This document shows positions 12,201-26,500 of a stretch of 64,000 nucleotides of DNA, in pieces. The notes beneath the pieces are model-generated. The model worked only from the letters and a program-made list of their open reading frames with translations, did no database searches and had not been told where the DNA came from. The stretch comes from Ochotona curzoniae (taxonomy: Eukaryota > Chordata > Mammalia > Lagomorpha > Ochotonidae). Position 1 is the first letter of the stretch; every line of letters starts with the position of its first letter. The position numbers and the translations under genes are program-made. The stretch is taken from the NCBI RefSeq assembly GCF_017591425.1, contig NW_024467121.1, forward strand, positions 18,550,707 to 18,614,706, in the 5' to 3' direction.

Positions 12201-14456
12201 CTGTTTTTAACACTCTAGGACTATTGCCTTGAGATTCTTAACTGCTTGCCATGCTTGCCAGATGATGTTTTCTTGCCTAAGCGATTTCTCTTCTCTCTGT
12301 AGGCACCGGAGTTTCCTGAGTTCACCACAACAGTCCAGGAAGCTATCAGCTCTCTGGGGGGCAGTGTCTTTCCCAAACTCAACTGGAGTGCCCCAAGGGT
12401 AGGAACACAGCAATATGTTGCTTGCTGTTTGACAGTCTTTGCTTTGCTGTTCCTTTCATTTTAAATCCTCACTGGGAGTCTAATTGTATTTCTCATTCTA
12501 GGAAAAATACTGTGGAATTTATGATTGTTTCCCTCTGTCGTGTTGTTACTCCTGGCTTTGCTGTACACATTCCTGGGTCTGCAAGGCAATTCATTTCTCC
12601 CAACCAACAGTTTGAACCTCTTATGTGGCTAGTTGTGTTCAAATTCTAAGGAAGTTCATTCTCTGCCCTTCTCAAAACTGCATGGTTTAGGAGGGAAGTT
12701 TTTCTCTATTGAAAAGTCATAAAAATAAAAATACCAAAGGATGTATAAACAGAGAAGTTTGAGAAAATCAGCTGTATTCTTAAAATGTGTCTTTATTTTA
12801 TGACATGGCATTGATAAGATTTTTGTAAGAGTTAAGGCCTGTGGGAAATTTTTATATTTTGTAATTCAACAAAAAATAACTTTATATCAATGAGAGTATT
12901 TAAGGAATCAGACTTAAATTTGCCTTTTGGAAAATCTTTTTTTTTTTATTATTCTGAAATGAGTGGTAACTTGTAGTTAGTCTAATTTATTGTCATTTTT
13001 CAAAGTTAGTTGTATATCAGTGCAGCGTTGGTGGTATAGTAATGAGCCTAGCTGCCTTCCAGAATCAATTAATAATCTACATAGTTTAAAATTTCAGATC
13101 CACCTGGGAGCTTGGTAGAAAAATCAGCATGTCCTGAGATCTGTTGCGCTTTACAGTTTTCTGTTCTGCAGAGGTAGTGCTTTCAGACATTTTACTACAT
13201 TCTTTTGCTATTTGCCTTTATTTTTTATTGTCTTCTGTGAAACAAATATCCCACACTCTTGTATTGTCTTCTTTACTTTCTATTCGGTTATTCTCATCAC
13301 AACCCTATTAAACTTTGATTAGATCAATAGTGTTTCCAGTTACTGGAATTATACCAACGCTATGTATGTATCCATTAGGGACTATACTGTGATTATTATT
13401 ATTTTTCTAAAATATATTTATTTTTATTTTGAAAGGCAGATTTGCAGAGAGAAGGAGGCGAGATCTTACAGAAAAGATCTTCTGTTGGCTGGCTTACTGC
13501 CTAAATGGCCGCAGTGGCCAGAACTGAGCCAATCTGAAGCCTGAAATTTAGAACTTCTGAGTTTCCCACACAGATGGAGAGTCCCAAGGCTTTGGGTCAT
13601 CTTTCATTGCTTTCCCAGGTCGTAAGCCGGGAACTGGGTGGGAAGTGGAGCAGCCGGGACACATACCTGTGCCATACAGGAGTCTGGTACTTGCAGACAG
13701 GGTATTACCCAGCTGAGTCATTGCACTGGCTCCTGTTTCTGTTTTCTTACTCTGAGTTTTCTTTCCCCTATAGTTATTGCCTAGATGATTCAGCTGCATA
13801 GTTTGTTAGGTGAATACTGTTGTTTCAATTAAATGTTTCTATTCAATATTCTTTCATAAGAGGTTCACAATTTCTTTTATTGGAAAAATTATAATGAAAT
13901 TGTACATTATCCTAAAGAAATGATACCCATCTGAGGTCAATAGATAAACTGGTTACCCTGATCTGATCATCACACACTATATGCATGTGAATATATAGTG
14001 TTCACCATAAATGCATGCAATTGCTGTGTGTCAATTTTAAAAGATACATTTTTTAAAAAAATCTCCATCTTGGAAGTAATTCAGATTATTTAAAGAAGTT
14101 CTTGTGAAATTATTATAAGTTATTAAATGCATTATTGGTTTTTCAGTCAACTTTCATCTGCATGTGAGCTGTACTTTAAATCATCCCTTTCAACTGAGTT
14201 AGGTTTCCTTTCACTCAGGATGGGTAGGTTGTTGGCAGATGTGTTATCCATTTGTTCATTTATTTGTTATTTGTTGAGTGCCTAATATATGCTAGTATTT
14301 TCTTCTGTATAGTATAGATAACAGGGTAGTGGTTTTCTCAAAATTCTGTTTTTTTTCCTTCTAATGTGGAGGAGAGGTATGCTTTTCAAATGATTTAATT
14401 ATTATTTTTTTAGGGATGCTCTACTGAACTTTGTGCTGGCCAGTCTGCATGCCTGC

Positions 14457-14547
<91 letters not shown>

Positions 14548-17500
14548 CCTCCCTCCCTCCCTCCCTTCCTTCCTTCCTTTTTTTTATCTTTTTGGTTCCT
14601 GCATATCATGTTCACCACTTAAAGCAGTGATGATTCAGAATATGTCACTTCCTTTCCTGCCACATTTGGCCAGTGTAGATCTACATTGCTGTGGCTGGCA
14701 GAGTCCAGGTGTGTGGATGGCAGTCCTCAGAAGCAGAGAGGAAGCTATGTCCTTTTTTCTTGGAGAGTGAGTGCTGGTCAGACTGTTTATTTGCCAATTT
14801 CATCTGAAGTGCCAATTTTTCTGCTACCTCATTTCCCACTTCCCTCGCCATCAGTGGGAGAAACACTGCCAAGTGCTCGGCCCAGGCTGAGCTACCTCAG
14901 TGTTCACAGAAGAGTGTAGCATGCACACATTGGTGATATTCTTTGTTGTCGGAGTGTATCCGGCACCTGACAGTCTTGTTAAAAGACACTTGGCTTTTTT
15001 TTGAAAGTCTTAAATTGATGATTTTGTTAATAACTAGAGATGTTCAGACTCGGAATTTGAAATATGGTCTAAATACCATTTGCTTTTTGTATAGGATGCA
15101 TACTGGATAGCAATGAATAGTTCTCTGAAATGTAAAACGCTCAGTGACATCTTCCTGCTTTTCAAGAGTTCTGATTTCATTACTCGTGACTTCACTCAAC
15201 CGTAAGTATATTCTGTTCACTCAATATCCATGATTTTACTACTCATGTAGAGTGCTCTAAAAGTGAACATCCTTGACTTGTAGTTCTATTATAAACAATT
15301 TTAACAAAGCTATTTCATGTTTCTAAATTACCTATTAGAGCAAACTTTTCTTGCTTTCACAATAAATGTTACATAATAGATAACTCTGAATGTCAAGAAC
15401 TTTGTGTTTGTGCCATCAACTATTTCAGTCATCTTTTTCCTATTATAAAATGGATATATTTTCATCACAGAAAGACTAAATTGAGGGTTATATTTTCTCT
15501 TTGACCTAAGATGGGTTGTTTTTCTGTAGACCCATTATAAATCAAAACTGCATTTTCTACAGCTCTGCTACTGAACATCATGGCTTAGTCTAGCCTACCT
15601 TAAATCTGCTCAGGACACTTAAGTGTTAAATATCTCACACATACATGTGTAGATGGACATTCTATAGATGATATGATATAGGAAAACAAAGTGCAGGATC
15701 AGAAAATGCTGGCAACGCAGTGCATTGTGGAATCTCCTTGTTTACCGTTGTGATTGTGTGGTGACCCATAGCCAGCTAGCATCATGAAAGAATATTATTA
15801 TACCACCTGTTAGCTGGGGCAAAAATAAAAATTCAAAATTTGGAGTACAATTTCTACTGAATGTGTGTTGTTTTTGCATGATTATGAAGTAAAAACTTTG
15901 TTAGTCGAGTGGTGGTTATGTTGGAGACCATCTGTATAGCTAAACAGATAGAGAAGATACAAAGTACCAATGATCCCACACTTGGCTACATAAAATTCTA
16001 CAGTTCCACCTATATGTAATATATGTGTACAAAAATAGGCTGTTCCTTTTTAAAAAATGAGATCCTATAATTCATAATGCTTACTAGACTGTTTTTGCAT
16101 TTGTCAACATACGGTGACATCTTTGCATGTGATTAATTGTAGAAAATAATGGTAACACCCTGGATAGCTGTAGCATTGTTTTTAATCAGTCATCCTCTAT
16201 CTTATACAATCCTCTGCTGAATATGCTTGACCTTAATCTTTGTGCATTGCTGTAATTTTTTCTTAGGATAAATTGCTACTAGTGGAATTATTGTGTTCTT
16301 CAGGCAGCCATAGCTACAGCATGTGACTGTATCCATCTGCATCCTAGGTAGCAGAACGGTTGACTGTTGAACTGTGGGTGCTCTGTTTGTGCTTCTTTTG
16401 TTCTGGCATCAGTTTGTCTTTTAGGCTGCTCATCCTGTGTCATCTCAGTTAAGTATTAGTTTTAACTTGCTTTTGCAGTGAAGTGTATCAGAGAATCTAG
16501 GTGGGAAGCAGAACAGCAATGAGAATGCACGCCTCTCCTTCCCCATCTGTCTAGCTTACTTTGCTTTACCAATCCTTCAGTCCAGCCCCAGTTCCCTTTT
16601 CAAATGGAGGCTGCCATGAACAGATTACCACCTGGCAGTATTGCATCAAGACTGTGGTAACTTGGCACCCCAGCTTGGGCATGTGCTTTAGTTCTGTATT
16701 AATTAGACAAAACAGGGTTAGGCAGTGGTTAACAAGTGTGGTTGCATTGCAAGTTTATTATTAAAGAATCTTACCTTTATTGTTTTTTTTTTGTTATTTT
16801 ACCAGAAAGCATATTATTTTGATATTTAATTGTCAGTTTTTAAAAAATATTTGTTTATTTGTATTGGGAAAGGCAGATTTACAAAGAGGAGGACATACAG
16901 AAAAAAAAAAAATCTTCCTTCCACTGATTTGCTCCCCAAGTAACTGCAGTGACCTGAGCTGAGCCAATCCGAAGCCAGGTGCTTTCTTCCGGGTCTCCCA
17001 CACAAGGGGTGCAGGGTCCCAAGGCTTTAGGCCGACCTCCATTGCTTTCCCAGGCCACAAGCAGGGAGCTGGATGGGAAGTGTAGCAGCCAGGATACGAA
17101 CCAGTGCCCATGTGGGATCCCAGTATGTGCAAGGCGAGGATTTAGCCCTTGAGCCATAGCGCTGGGCCCAGCTGTCAGTCTTTGTACACAGGTATTAATG
17201 GTAGTCCTTGTTTTGGTGAAAGTGCAATAGTATTTTCTCTCTAAGAGAGACCCTTTATTTGAAAAGAAGCCTTGTTTTTGTTTTTCATTATATAAATTTT
17301 TTGACATTTTATCAAAATTTATCATTTTATCAAACAATTTGACATTTTTGACATTTATTCTTTTAAAGAAGTTTGAAAATTACTTTGCACCTATAAATTC
17401 CCTGATGTCAGTTTCTTTGTACTTTTAGTGTTAGTTGTAGTGACAGTGTGAGGCTATGTTGCATTTCCAAAAAAATTATAAATCACTTTTAATTTTGAAG

Positions 17501-20500
17501 TTATATTTATAAAACTCAGCTTTGGATTTACCTGTCTGCTCCTACCTCTTATTTCTAGGACTCATTTTTTAAAAAAGATTTATTTTATTTATTTGAAAGA
17601 GTTAGAGAGCTTCCATCTACTGGATGATTCCCTGAATAGCCACAAACGGCATCCTGCCTGGGACCGGCCAGGCCAAAGCCCAGAGCCCAGATCCTCTTTC
17701 AGGTCCCACCCGTGGGGCAGACGCCCAAGTCCTTGGGTCATCTACTGCTTTTCCAAGTGCATTTAGTAAGGACCTGGATTGGAAATGGGACAGCTAGAAC
17801 TTGATCTGGCACCCAATTAGAGTGCCATCATTACAGATGGTAGTTTAACTCGTAATGCCACAACACCACTTCTCCCCTCCCCTTCTCCATCCTAGCCCCA
17901 CACCCTTGTTAACTGATTTTAGCTGTTGTTCCAGTGGCAAGTAGAAATAGTCAACTGCCTTCCATTTTGTGCTATTTGGCTTGTACTTGGGAAGGAAGTT
18001 AAGCCAGTAAGTGAATTTGAGGCCTTGGAATTAAGTGCTTACCCACAGATTGCCATCCTTCTCTAGCATAAACAGTTGTGAGTGGGCAGGGTCAGTTCTG
18101 CACCTCACCCTTTCCGCCTGTAGCAGGGCATTACTCGGGACTCCATCTGCTCTGGAGGGATTTGTATAACAATGTTGCGTAACTGTTAGGGTCAGGTAAA
18201 AATTCCTGATTGATAGACCTCATGGAAAATGATCTTTTTCACAAAGACTTTTTTAAGAGCTCTTATAAGATTAAGCATATAATTCTTTAATTTTTTTAAG
18301 TTTACTTATTTTTATTTACTTACAAGAGCAGCACAGATCTGTCACCTAATTTACTCACTAAATACCTGTAGCAGCCAGAGCTGAATCAGACCCTCACCAG
18401 GAGGTACGAGTTCCATGTGGCCTCTGTTGTGACAGGGATCCAAGCATTTGAATTGTCACCTGATGCCTTGTAGGGTATGCATTAACAGGAAGCAAGATCA
18501 GAAAGGAAGGCAGGATCTGATTCCAGGCACTGCGATCCTGCATGGTGGCTTAACTTGCAGTGCTTCAATATCCATATTTAAGAGTACAGTTCTTGGGCCC
18601 AGCGCAGTAGCCTAGTGGCTAAAGTCCTTGCCTTGTACACACTAGGATCCCATATGGGCACCAGTTCTAATCCCAGAAGCCCTGCATCCCATCTATACAA
18701 GGAGAGGGTTATATTTAATCACCATTATGATCCTGTTCAATCTAAAGAATTGTACTCTTCTTTTTTAAAACACATTTTGTTTTTCCCCCATTGGAAAGTC
18801 AGATATACAGAGAGGAGGAGAGACAGAGAGGAAGATCTTCCGTTTGCTGACTCACTCCCCAAGTGGTAACAATGGCAAGAGCTGTGCCAATCTGAAGCCA
18901 GGAACCTCCTCTTGGTCTCCCACATGGGTACAGGGTTCCTAGGCGTTGGGCTGTCCTCGACTGCTTTCCCAGGCAGCAGGCAGGGAGCTGGAAGGGAAGC
19001 AGACTATTTGTCTGGCAGGAAGCTCAACCTTGTTTAAATCAGGGGGATGATTTGGGAAGGAGCTTGGGGAGAAATAAAAGGAAAACCAAGAACAATCTTG
19101 CTAGTCATCTGTGCTAGCTAGGCCTACCTCTTTCGCTTTGGGGCTAGGATTTTTTTTTTTTCCAATAATTTTGATCTAGAACACTGTTCTCCAGTGGCAC
19201 TGGTACATTTCCTAGGTCATTAAAAAACGGGCTGCCATAATTTGTAGTAGCTCATCAAAGTAGACCTTGAAGATTTTTCTCTTTCTTACTTCAAAATAAA
19301 ATCTGTTATTACATTTGAGAATTGTTTGTTTATAATTTGTATAGTAGATCACAAACATTGTTTAATAACATTTATATTTAGAGTTTTCATGGCTACTAGA
19401 GAATTTATAATTGTGCTGTGAAGAACTATGAGCATAGAATTTAGCAAAAGAGCCTGCTTTCAACCTAAATTAGTGCCTTGGTTTAACCTACTTTCTTTTT
19501 GAAAAAGATTTATTTATTTGACTTGAAGTTCAGAGTTACAGAGAGAGAGGGAAACACAGAAAGAGTGATCTACCCGCTGGTTCACTTCCCAGATGACCAC
19601 ATGGGCCAGAGCCGAGCTGATCCAAAGCCAGGAGTCAGCAGCTTCTTCCTTGTCTTCCACAGGGTACCATGACCCGAGGACTTGGGCCACCTTTTGCTGT
19701 TTCCCAGATCATAAGCTGGGAGCTGAATTGGAAGTGGAGCAGCCAGGACACAAACTGGCACCCATATGGGAATTGGTGCTTCTAAAGGGAGGATTATTTA
19801 GTTACACAGGCCCCTAAAACCTACTTTCTGTTGGTGCTTTCTTTGGAATATATAGTGAAAGAAATCTTCTCAATTAGTATATCTACTACTTACTAACCCA
19901 GGAAAAAAATTTCAGAATTTTTTTTAAATCAACCTACCTTGTCAGGAATATATTTTTAAAAAAAGAATATAAATGGATTTTATTCACACACAGCCACCTT
20001 TGCAGTTTGTCAGCTGAGCTTCGGAAATATTATTACTGACCTTCTGTTCAGTCTTGAATGAATGACTTGGGGCTTTTTTGTTTGCAGAGATTCTCGGCCA
20101 TCTGGTTAATCACCTTAATAAGAAAAGGCCACATGCAGTAATCTCCTGTACCACATATGTTCTCCTTGTACCTTCTGAAACTCGCGACTTAAAACGTAAC
20201 ACGCATGTTCAACCAGTCTACCCTTTACAGGAGTGTTGCAAGATGGCACAATGCAGTGTGTTTTAAACCGTGGACCTGCTGTAGTTAAGGGTTAAAACTG
20301 AAATGTGAAGAAGTGTGAAACCATTCTTAGGAACCTTGAATAGCAGCTGCATGTTTTCAAATTACCCCTTTAGTTTTCCTGTAGTATTTTATAAGACTGG
20401 TAAACATAAAATCTTTTTTTTTAAGATTTATTTAATTATTTTTATTGGAAAATCAAATATACAGAGAGTAAGATCTTCCATCCACTGATTCACTCCCTAG

Positions 20501-23500
20501 GTGGCCTCAACGGCCAGAGCTGAGCCAATCCGAAGCCAGGAGTTAGGAGACCTCCAGGTCTCTCATGGGGCTGCAGGGTGCCAAGGGTTTCGGCTATCCT
20601 GGACTGCTTTCCCAGGACCCACAAGCAGAGCTTGATGTGAAGCAGGGCCGCTGGGATTAGAATCAGTGCCCATATGGGATCCTGGCATATGCAAGGTGAG
20701 GGTTTTAGCTGCTAGGCTACTGTACCAGGCCCACATAAAGAATCTTATTGTATTTTCTTCCTTGCAGAATAATGTCAGGAAACTGCCCTCATCACCAGAT
20801 GTTTAAAATCACATGTCAGTTAAAAAAAATGTGTTTATACAAGAGAAGGAGGCAGAGAGGGGGGGATCTTCCATTCACTGTTTACTCCCTAAATAGCTAT
20901 GGTGGCTGGAGCTGAACCAATCTGAAGCCAGGAGCCATGAGCTTCTTCCAGGTCTCCTACATGGGATCAGGGGCCCTTAGACTTGAGCCATCTTGTGCCA
21001 CTTTCCCAGGCACAAGTAGAGAGCTGAAGTGTTAAGCATCCAGGACAGAAACCAGTGCCCATATGGAATGCTGGTGCCATAGGCAGAGGTTCATGTGCCA
21101 CACCACAGCACCAGCCCCCTGAAATCACATTTCACACATTAAAATGATAGGAATTCTGTTGTTACAATAAGCATTAAGATACTGCCACATTGTTTTGTTT
21201 AATTTTTTCCAACTCTGTCTTGTATTTTTAAAAATACTTGTCTCTGTAGTGGCCATGTCCAATGTAAGTTTCATAAATGATTAAAAATGTCCAGTGGAGA
21301 GGTCTAGAAACACCCTGAATGCATGCCAATCTGTTGCTCCTGGGAGGAAAAGAAGGAGGTACTTTGTAAGGATAAAAATAGTTATGTTAATTTTTATTAA
21401 CCTGACAGTTCATGACCTTAATTTTGATTAATATAAAACAACTTATGAGACTAATTTTTATTTAAAAGTTCTTTAAATATATTAAGATCTAGTTTTCTAG
21501 TTTTAGATTGTAACTCTTCTGGGTATACTCTTAAATTAGTTTTATTTGAAGCAAGGGAATTTTGCTTTCTGGAGAAAAATGAGGTCTTAAAATAGCACCC
21601 GTGTGTTATAATGTGTAGAAACAGAAGTTTTATACATCGATGTGTTGGAAGATGTGTTTTATATTGTGGGAATAGGATTTAGCTAAAGATAGTTTTGTTT
21701 TCTGTTTTAGCTGCTTAAGTTATGCTTGGATTTATGGAGGGTTTTTTTTGTTTGTTTGTTTGTTTGTTTTTTTCTTTAACTCAGTCTGAGAGCTGTAGCA
21801 GCAGATGTGACATCTGCATCTTGGAGAGAAATGGTCCAGTAGATGGTGTACTAAGCGCTCTCACCTGTTACCTCACAGTCTGAACCTTGGTATCCTTATC
21901 TGATTCATGTGGGCCATAGTAATAGCACTTTCTCGGAGGATTACTGCAGGGTTAAATTAAGTGGCTAATATAAAGTGCTGTGTATGATGCCTGGCATGTA
22001 TTTATTATTCAACAAGTAAAGCTACTGGTAGAGAAAACTCACTGACTTTTTAACAAAACATCGTGTGTATGCCTTTACAATGTGGATTCTATGAATCAGC
22101 ACCTGATTACTACCGGCACTTAAAGTTCTATTTGCTTAGAATTTCAGTCAGTCATACTAATATTGTTTGTAGGACAGACCATCAATGATATAGAGAATTT
22201 CAAGTTGATCACATACTAGGTTTCTTCAAATTCATTTTTACTTGTGAATTGTTTAACATCATGATAAGCATTGTTTGTACCTTTTAGAATGTACCTTAAC
22301 TGTGTATATGTTGTATATTACGAGTTCTGTTCTGAAAGTTGTCTGCTGTGTAGAGTATCCAGCCTTCCCTGCTGACGGTCATTCTTAAGGACTAAATCAC
22401 GGAAACTGGAAACTCTAGCCTCCAAGCGCTCCCTGTCCTGTCCTCTGCGGGGCCTTTGTCTTCTGCTTTTCACAATCAGGCTGCTGTCAGGGGCTTATTA
22501 TTTTCCCTCACTTCCTGTTCATTCCTTGATTGTCTCTAATCTTGTTTCTGTCTGTGTCAGAATACTGTGAAATTCACATAGCAGAAATACCAGATCCAGT
22601 GGGCAGTCTGATACTTTGTCATGATGTTTGAGTCAACTCCCCACTTACTGTTGAAATTCTCTTCCTCTGACTTTCAGAAGGCAGTTTTGATTCCTCTCCA
22701 TCTGTAAGTTTCACTTTTTCCTCAGCTTCTTTTTCTTTTACCACTCTTGAATGATTGGCACATCCCAGGCTTCTGTCACCCCCTGAGGAGACGCCCTCTA
22801 CTTCCTGGGCTTGTCCTTAGCCCTCCAAGTGATTATCCTCCCCTCCGTCTCTGAACCACCCTGTCAGCAGCTCTTGGTGGCCTCGCATAGATGCCTCAAA
22901 GACACAGTGAAGCATAGCTCTTTCCTGTCTGTCTTCACCCCACACCTCCTCCTGTGAAACGCATCACCTTCAGTCACCAGCCAGTCACAAAAGCCAGGCT
23001 CGCACGAGCCACCCTGGCCTCGCTTTTGCTCCTCCGTGCCTTTCAGCCAGCCACCAATTTATACTGACTAGGCCACTTCTCTACCTTCCACTTGTGTTGC
23101 CTTAGTAAACCTCTTGTCTCTCACCAAGGCTGTCATAACTGCCTTGCTGGTGTCTGCCAGATTTATTTTTGTTTGAAAGGCAGAGTTACAGAGAGAGGAG
23201 AGAGAGATCTTCCATCTGCTAGTTCACTCCCCAAATGGCTGTGACAGCTGGAGTTGGGCAGATGCAAAACCATTAACCTGGAGCTTTTTCTAGGTCTCCA
23301 ACATTGGTCCAGGGTCACAAGCACTTATGCCACCTTTTGCTGCTTTCCTAGGCACATTAGCAGGGACATGGACAGTTCAGAAGTGGAACTGCTGAAAATC
23401 AAATAGGCACTATGGTTAAGCACCACAATCGGAGGCTTAACGTGCTGTGCCACAGTGCTGCGCACTCCCATCCCCTGTTCCCTTTTTGTTTTCATAACAA

Positions 23501-26500
23501 ACATTTCCCATGAAATTTTTGAAGACCTTCTCTCCCTATCCTATTTAGAAACTTCTTACAGTTCCAAATTGTCCACGCAATAAACCACTACCTCTTTAGG
23601 TGGGCCAACAAGACCCTTCACACTCTGTATATTCCTGGTCTGAAGTTTCTGCTCCGCATCATGTTGCAGCAGTTCCGTCTTTGCGCGGCATTCCTTAGCC
23701 CTCCAAGTGATTCTCCTCACCTCCATGTCTGAACCACCTTGTCAGGTGGCACCTCACTTTCCTTCGTGTCTTAGCACATGCTTCCCCTGTGCTGTCTCCC
23801 TGCGACACACACTGTCAGCCCTTGTTTCTTCCTTTGCACTGTTAGGGTTTTGTCCTTGTTTTCCCCAGGGTTTTGAGCTTCTCTGCCTTGTTAGCTTTTT
23901 CAGCCAGACTGAGCTTCCAAAGAACCAGAGAGTCATAATTCAGTGTTAGCATTCCCAGCATCTAGGCTGGTCCTTGGCCTAGATCGACTTTGAATAAATT
24001 ATATTAAATATTGTTCATGAAGCAGGACTTTCAGGGAGGAAGCATTGATTTAGTGGAGGATTGGATAATTGTGTCAAATGTTTTCTCAAATGGCATTGGG
24101 GAGACAGATTAAGTTTTGGTGGCTGTCTGGCAGAATTAGTGAAGAGGGGAAGTACATTGGATCATAGAGGGGATGTGTCGGTCGGCAGAGCGAATCTGGA
24201 GTTAGACAGCTGGAGCTGGAGGGACGATACGGGCTGGTTGTTCGGTTTGGGCTTTCTGGGTCTTAATTTCATGTTCTTTGATTAAAATGTCAATTATGCT
24301 ATCTATGTCTAGGATTATAAGGGTTCATCCTGATATTTTTTAAGGATTCATTGTTGTTCCTAGATGTAGCGTCCAATAATGCTTAATAACTGTTCATTGA
24401 ATCTGAATTAATCTCATGTTTCCAGATGCTCTCGGTAAGACATTACTCTAGTGTTAAGTGTAAGTAAGTTTGTATGCATAAACTGACCTCAGTTTTGAAA
24501 AAAAGATTCAGTTGTGGTTTTTTGTTTCCTTCTAAAGATTTATTCACTGTACTGATGATTCTCCAGATCCTTGTATAGAATATGAGGTAAGAAACTCTTT
24601 TTGAAAGATTTATTTTATTTATTTGAAAGGCTGAGTTACAGAGAAAAAACAGACATCTTCCATCTACTAATTCACTCTCCAAATGGCCTCAGTGGTCATT
24701 TCTAGGCCAGAATGAAGCCAGGAGCCAGGGGTTTCTTTCAGATCTTGCACATAGGTACAGGGGACCAAGTACTTGGGCCGTCCTCCACTGCTTCCCAGGC
24801 ACATTGTCAGGAAGCTGGATTACAAGTAGAGCAGATGGGACATGAACTGACGCCCGTACGGGCTGCCTTGTGGTGCAGGTGGTGGCTTACCCCACTACAT
24901 CACAGTGCCAGCAGCAAGAAACTTTTTTTTTAAATATATATATTTTAAATAATTACATTGCATCATCTGACACAGTTTCATAGGCTCTGGAAATCCCCCA
25001 GTCCCTCCCCATTCTCTTCCCCCATGGTGGATTCCTCCACCTTGTTGCTGTATTGCATTTCAAATTCAGTCAAGATTCAAGAAACTTTTTTGTATGATCT
25101 TGATAATCCTACATAAAAGCAAGTTAAGAGTTGCTCTTTGTTCTTAAACAAATGAAAAATTTTAGAGCCACTGAATGTTTAAATTTATGAAATATGTATA
25201 TAATGCTCAGGATATATATGAATATATAAAAATATCTTTAAAATATAAATAATGTTCAATTAAACACCTTGGAACTCTCTACCCTACTGGCTCTGATTCA
25301 GGTTTTTAACCTCATATACCAAGAGATAAGATCTTCACCATTTCATTTATTTATTTATTTACATTGTTCATTCATTTTACAGGTAGCTTTAGAGAGGAAT
25401 GAAAGGCTAGTGATATTATAACTTCATTAGAAATTCTGTTAAATGTAAAAGCAAACCCCAATTTTTACTTCCCGTTTTCCTGGTTCTGAAGTCATACATG
25501 CTGCACGCACGACAGCCAGTGCTCTCAGCTGTGGCCACTCACCCGTGCCATGAGCAAATCTGGAGCCTAACCCTCTGGATGCTGATCCTGTTACAGCTCC
25601 ATCCTGGCTGGAGCTTGTCACCCTCATCCTTGGTTCTTGCGCCTGACAGTGTCGCTTTGCTCCATAACTTCAAACCGTTTGAAACTCTTATTTTGTGATA
25701 CCAATTAAATTAGTGCAGCAAGTTTTTGTTTTTTGTTTTTTGTTTATTTCCTCATGATCTGTCTGCTTCTAGCCACTTCTGTGACTACACATGCTTTCCA
25801 AATTTGCTGACTCACGGCACTGAGTCATTTTGGTGTTTTGAGTATGTATTGATTTTATGATTGATTATTCAGTAAATATAGACCAGTTAGTTGACTCTCT
25901 TTCAGGCTATTAAATAATTACTAGATGTTAGAGCATTGGTATTTGAAAATTTTGCCTACAATTTGTGACGTTTCCTTAAGTTAGCTGCATAGTGTAAACA
26001 GTCCTTTGTAGCATTATAATACAAATATTAAATATATACTCTATTTAAATATGTTATCTATTCACATCTGTTGTTTTACTGAATAAGCATCTATCTGTTA
26101 AACACCTGCCATGCCTTGTGTCTTGTGTTACTTTGTGCTGGAAACAAGCTTGAACAAGAGAGAAGATAGTTTCCTTAAAAAAACAAAACAAAACAAGCAA
26201 AAAAAAAAAAAAAACTAGGATCGTTTCCTTGGCCTTACTGAGCCTTGATCCTCACTGAAATGCCATTGTCTGCCCCCAAACTGCTCACCAGCAGTTTTCT
26301 CTGGCAGCATCAGCAGCATATTAGTGGGCATAGTGTAAAACCCAGCTGTTAATGTCTAGGAAAGTGATGCTCTTTACGTAATTACAATAATATCATGTAC
26401 TGTAGTCATAGATACCTCGGGAGGGATGTGGAAGCGACTGACAGCACGATTCTCTCTGGGAAGGAAGGTGGGACAGCGTAGAGGAGAGCATTACTTTTTA

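Noticed and set aside
14421..14630. Arg/Glu/Lys-rich and Ser/Leu-rich ORFs
   Set aside because: Products of the pyrimidine microsatellite, no gene.
15905..15945. Sequence GAGTGGTGGTTATGTTGGAGA considered as a second tRNA fragment
   Set aside because: Matches no tRNA over more than a short box-A-like stretch.
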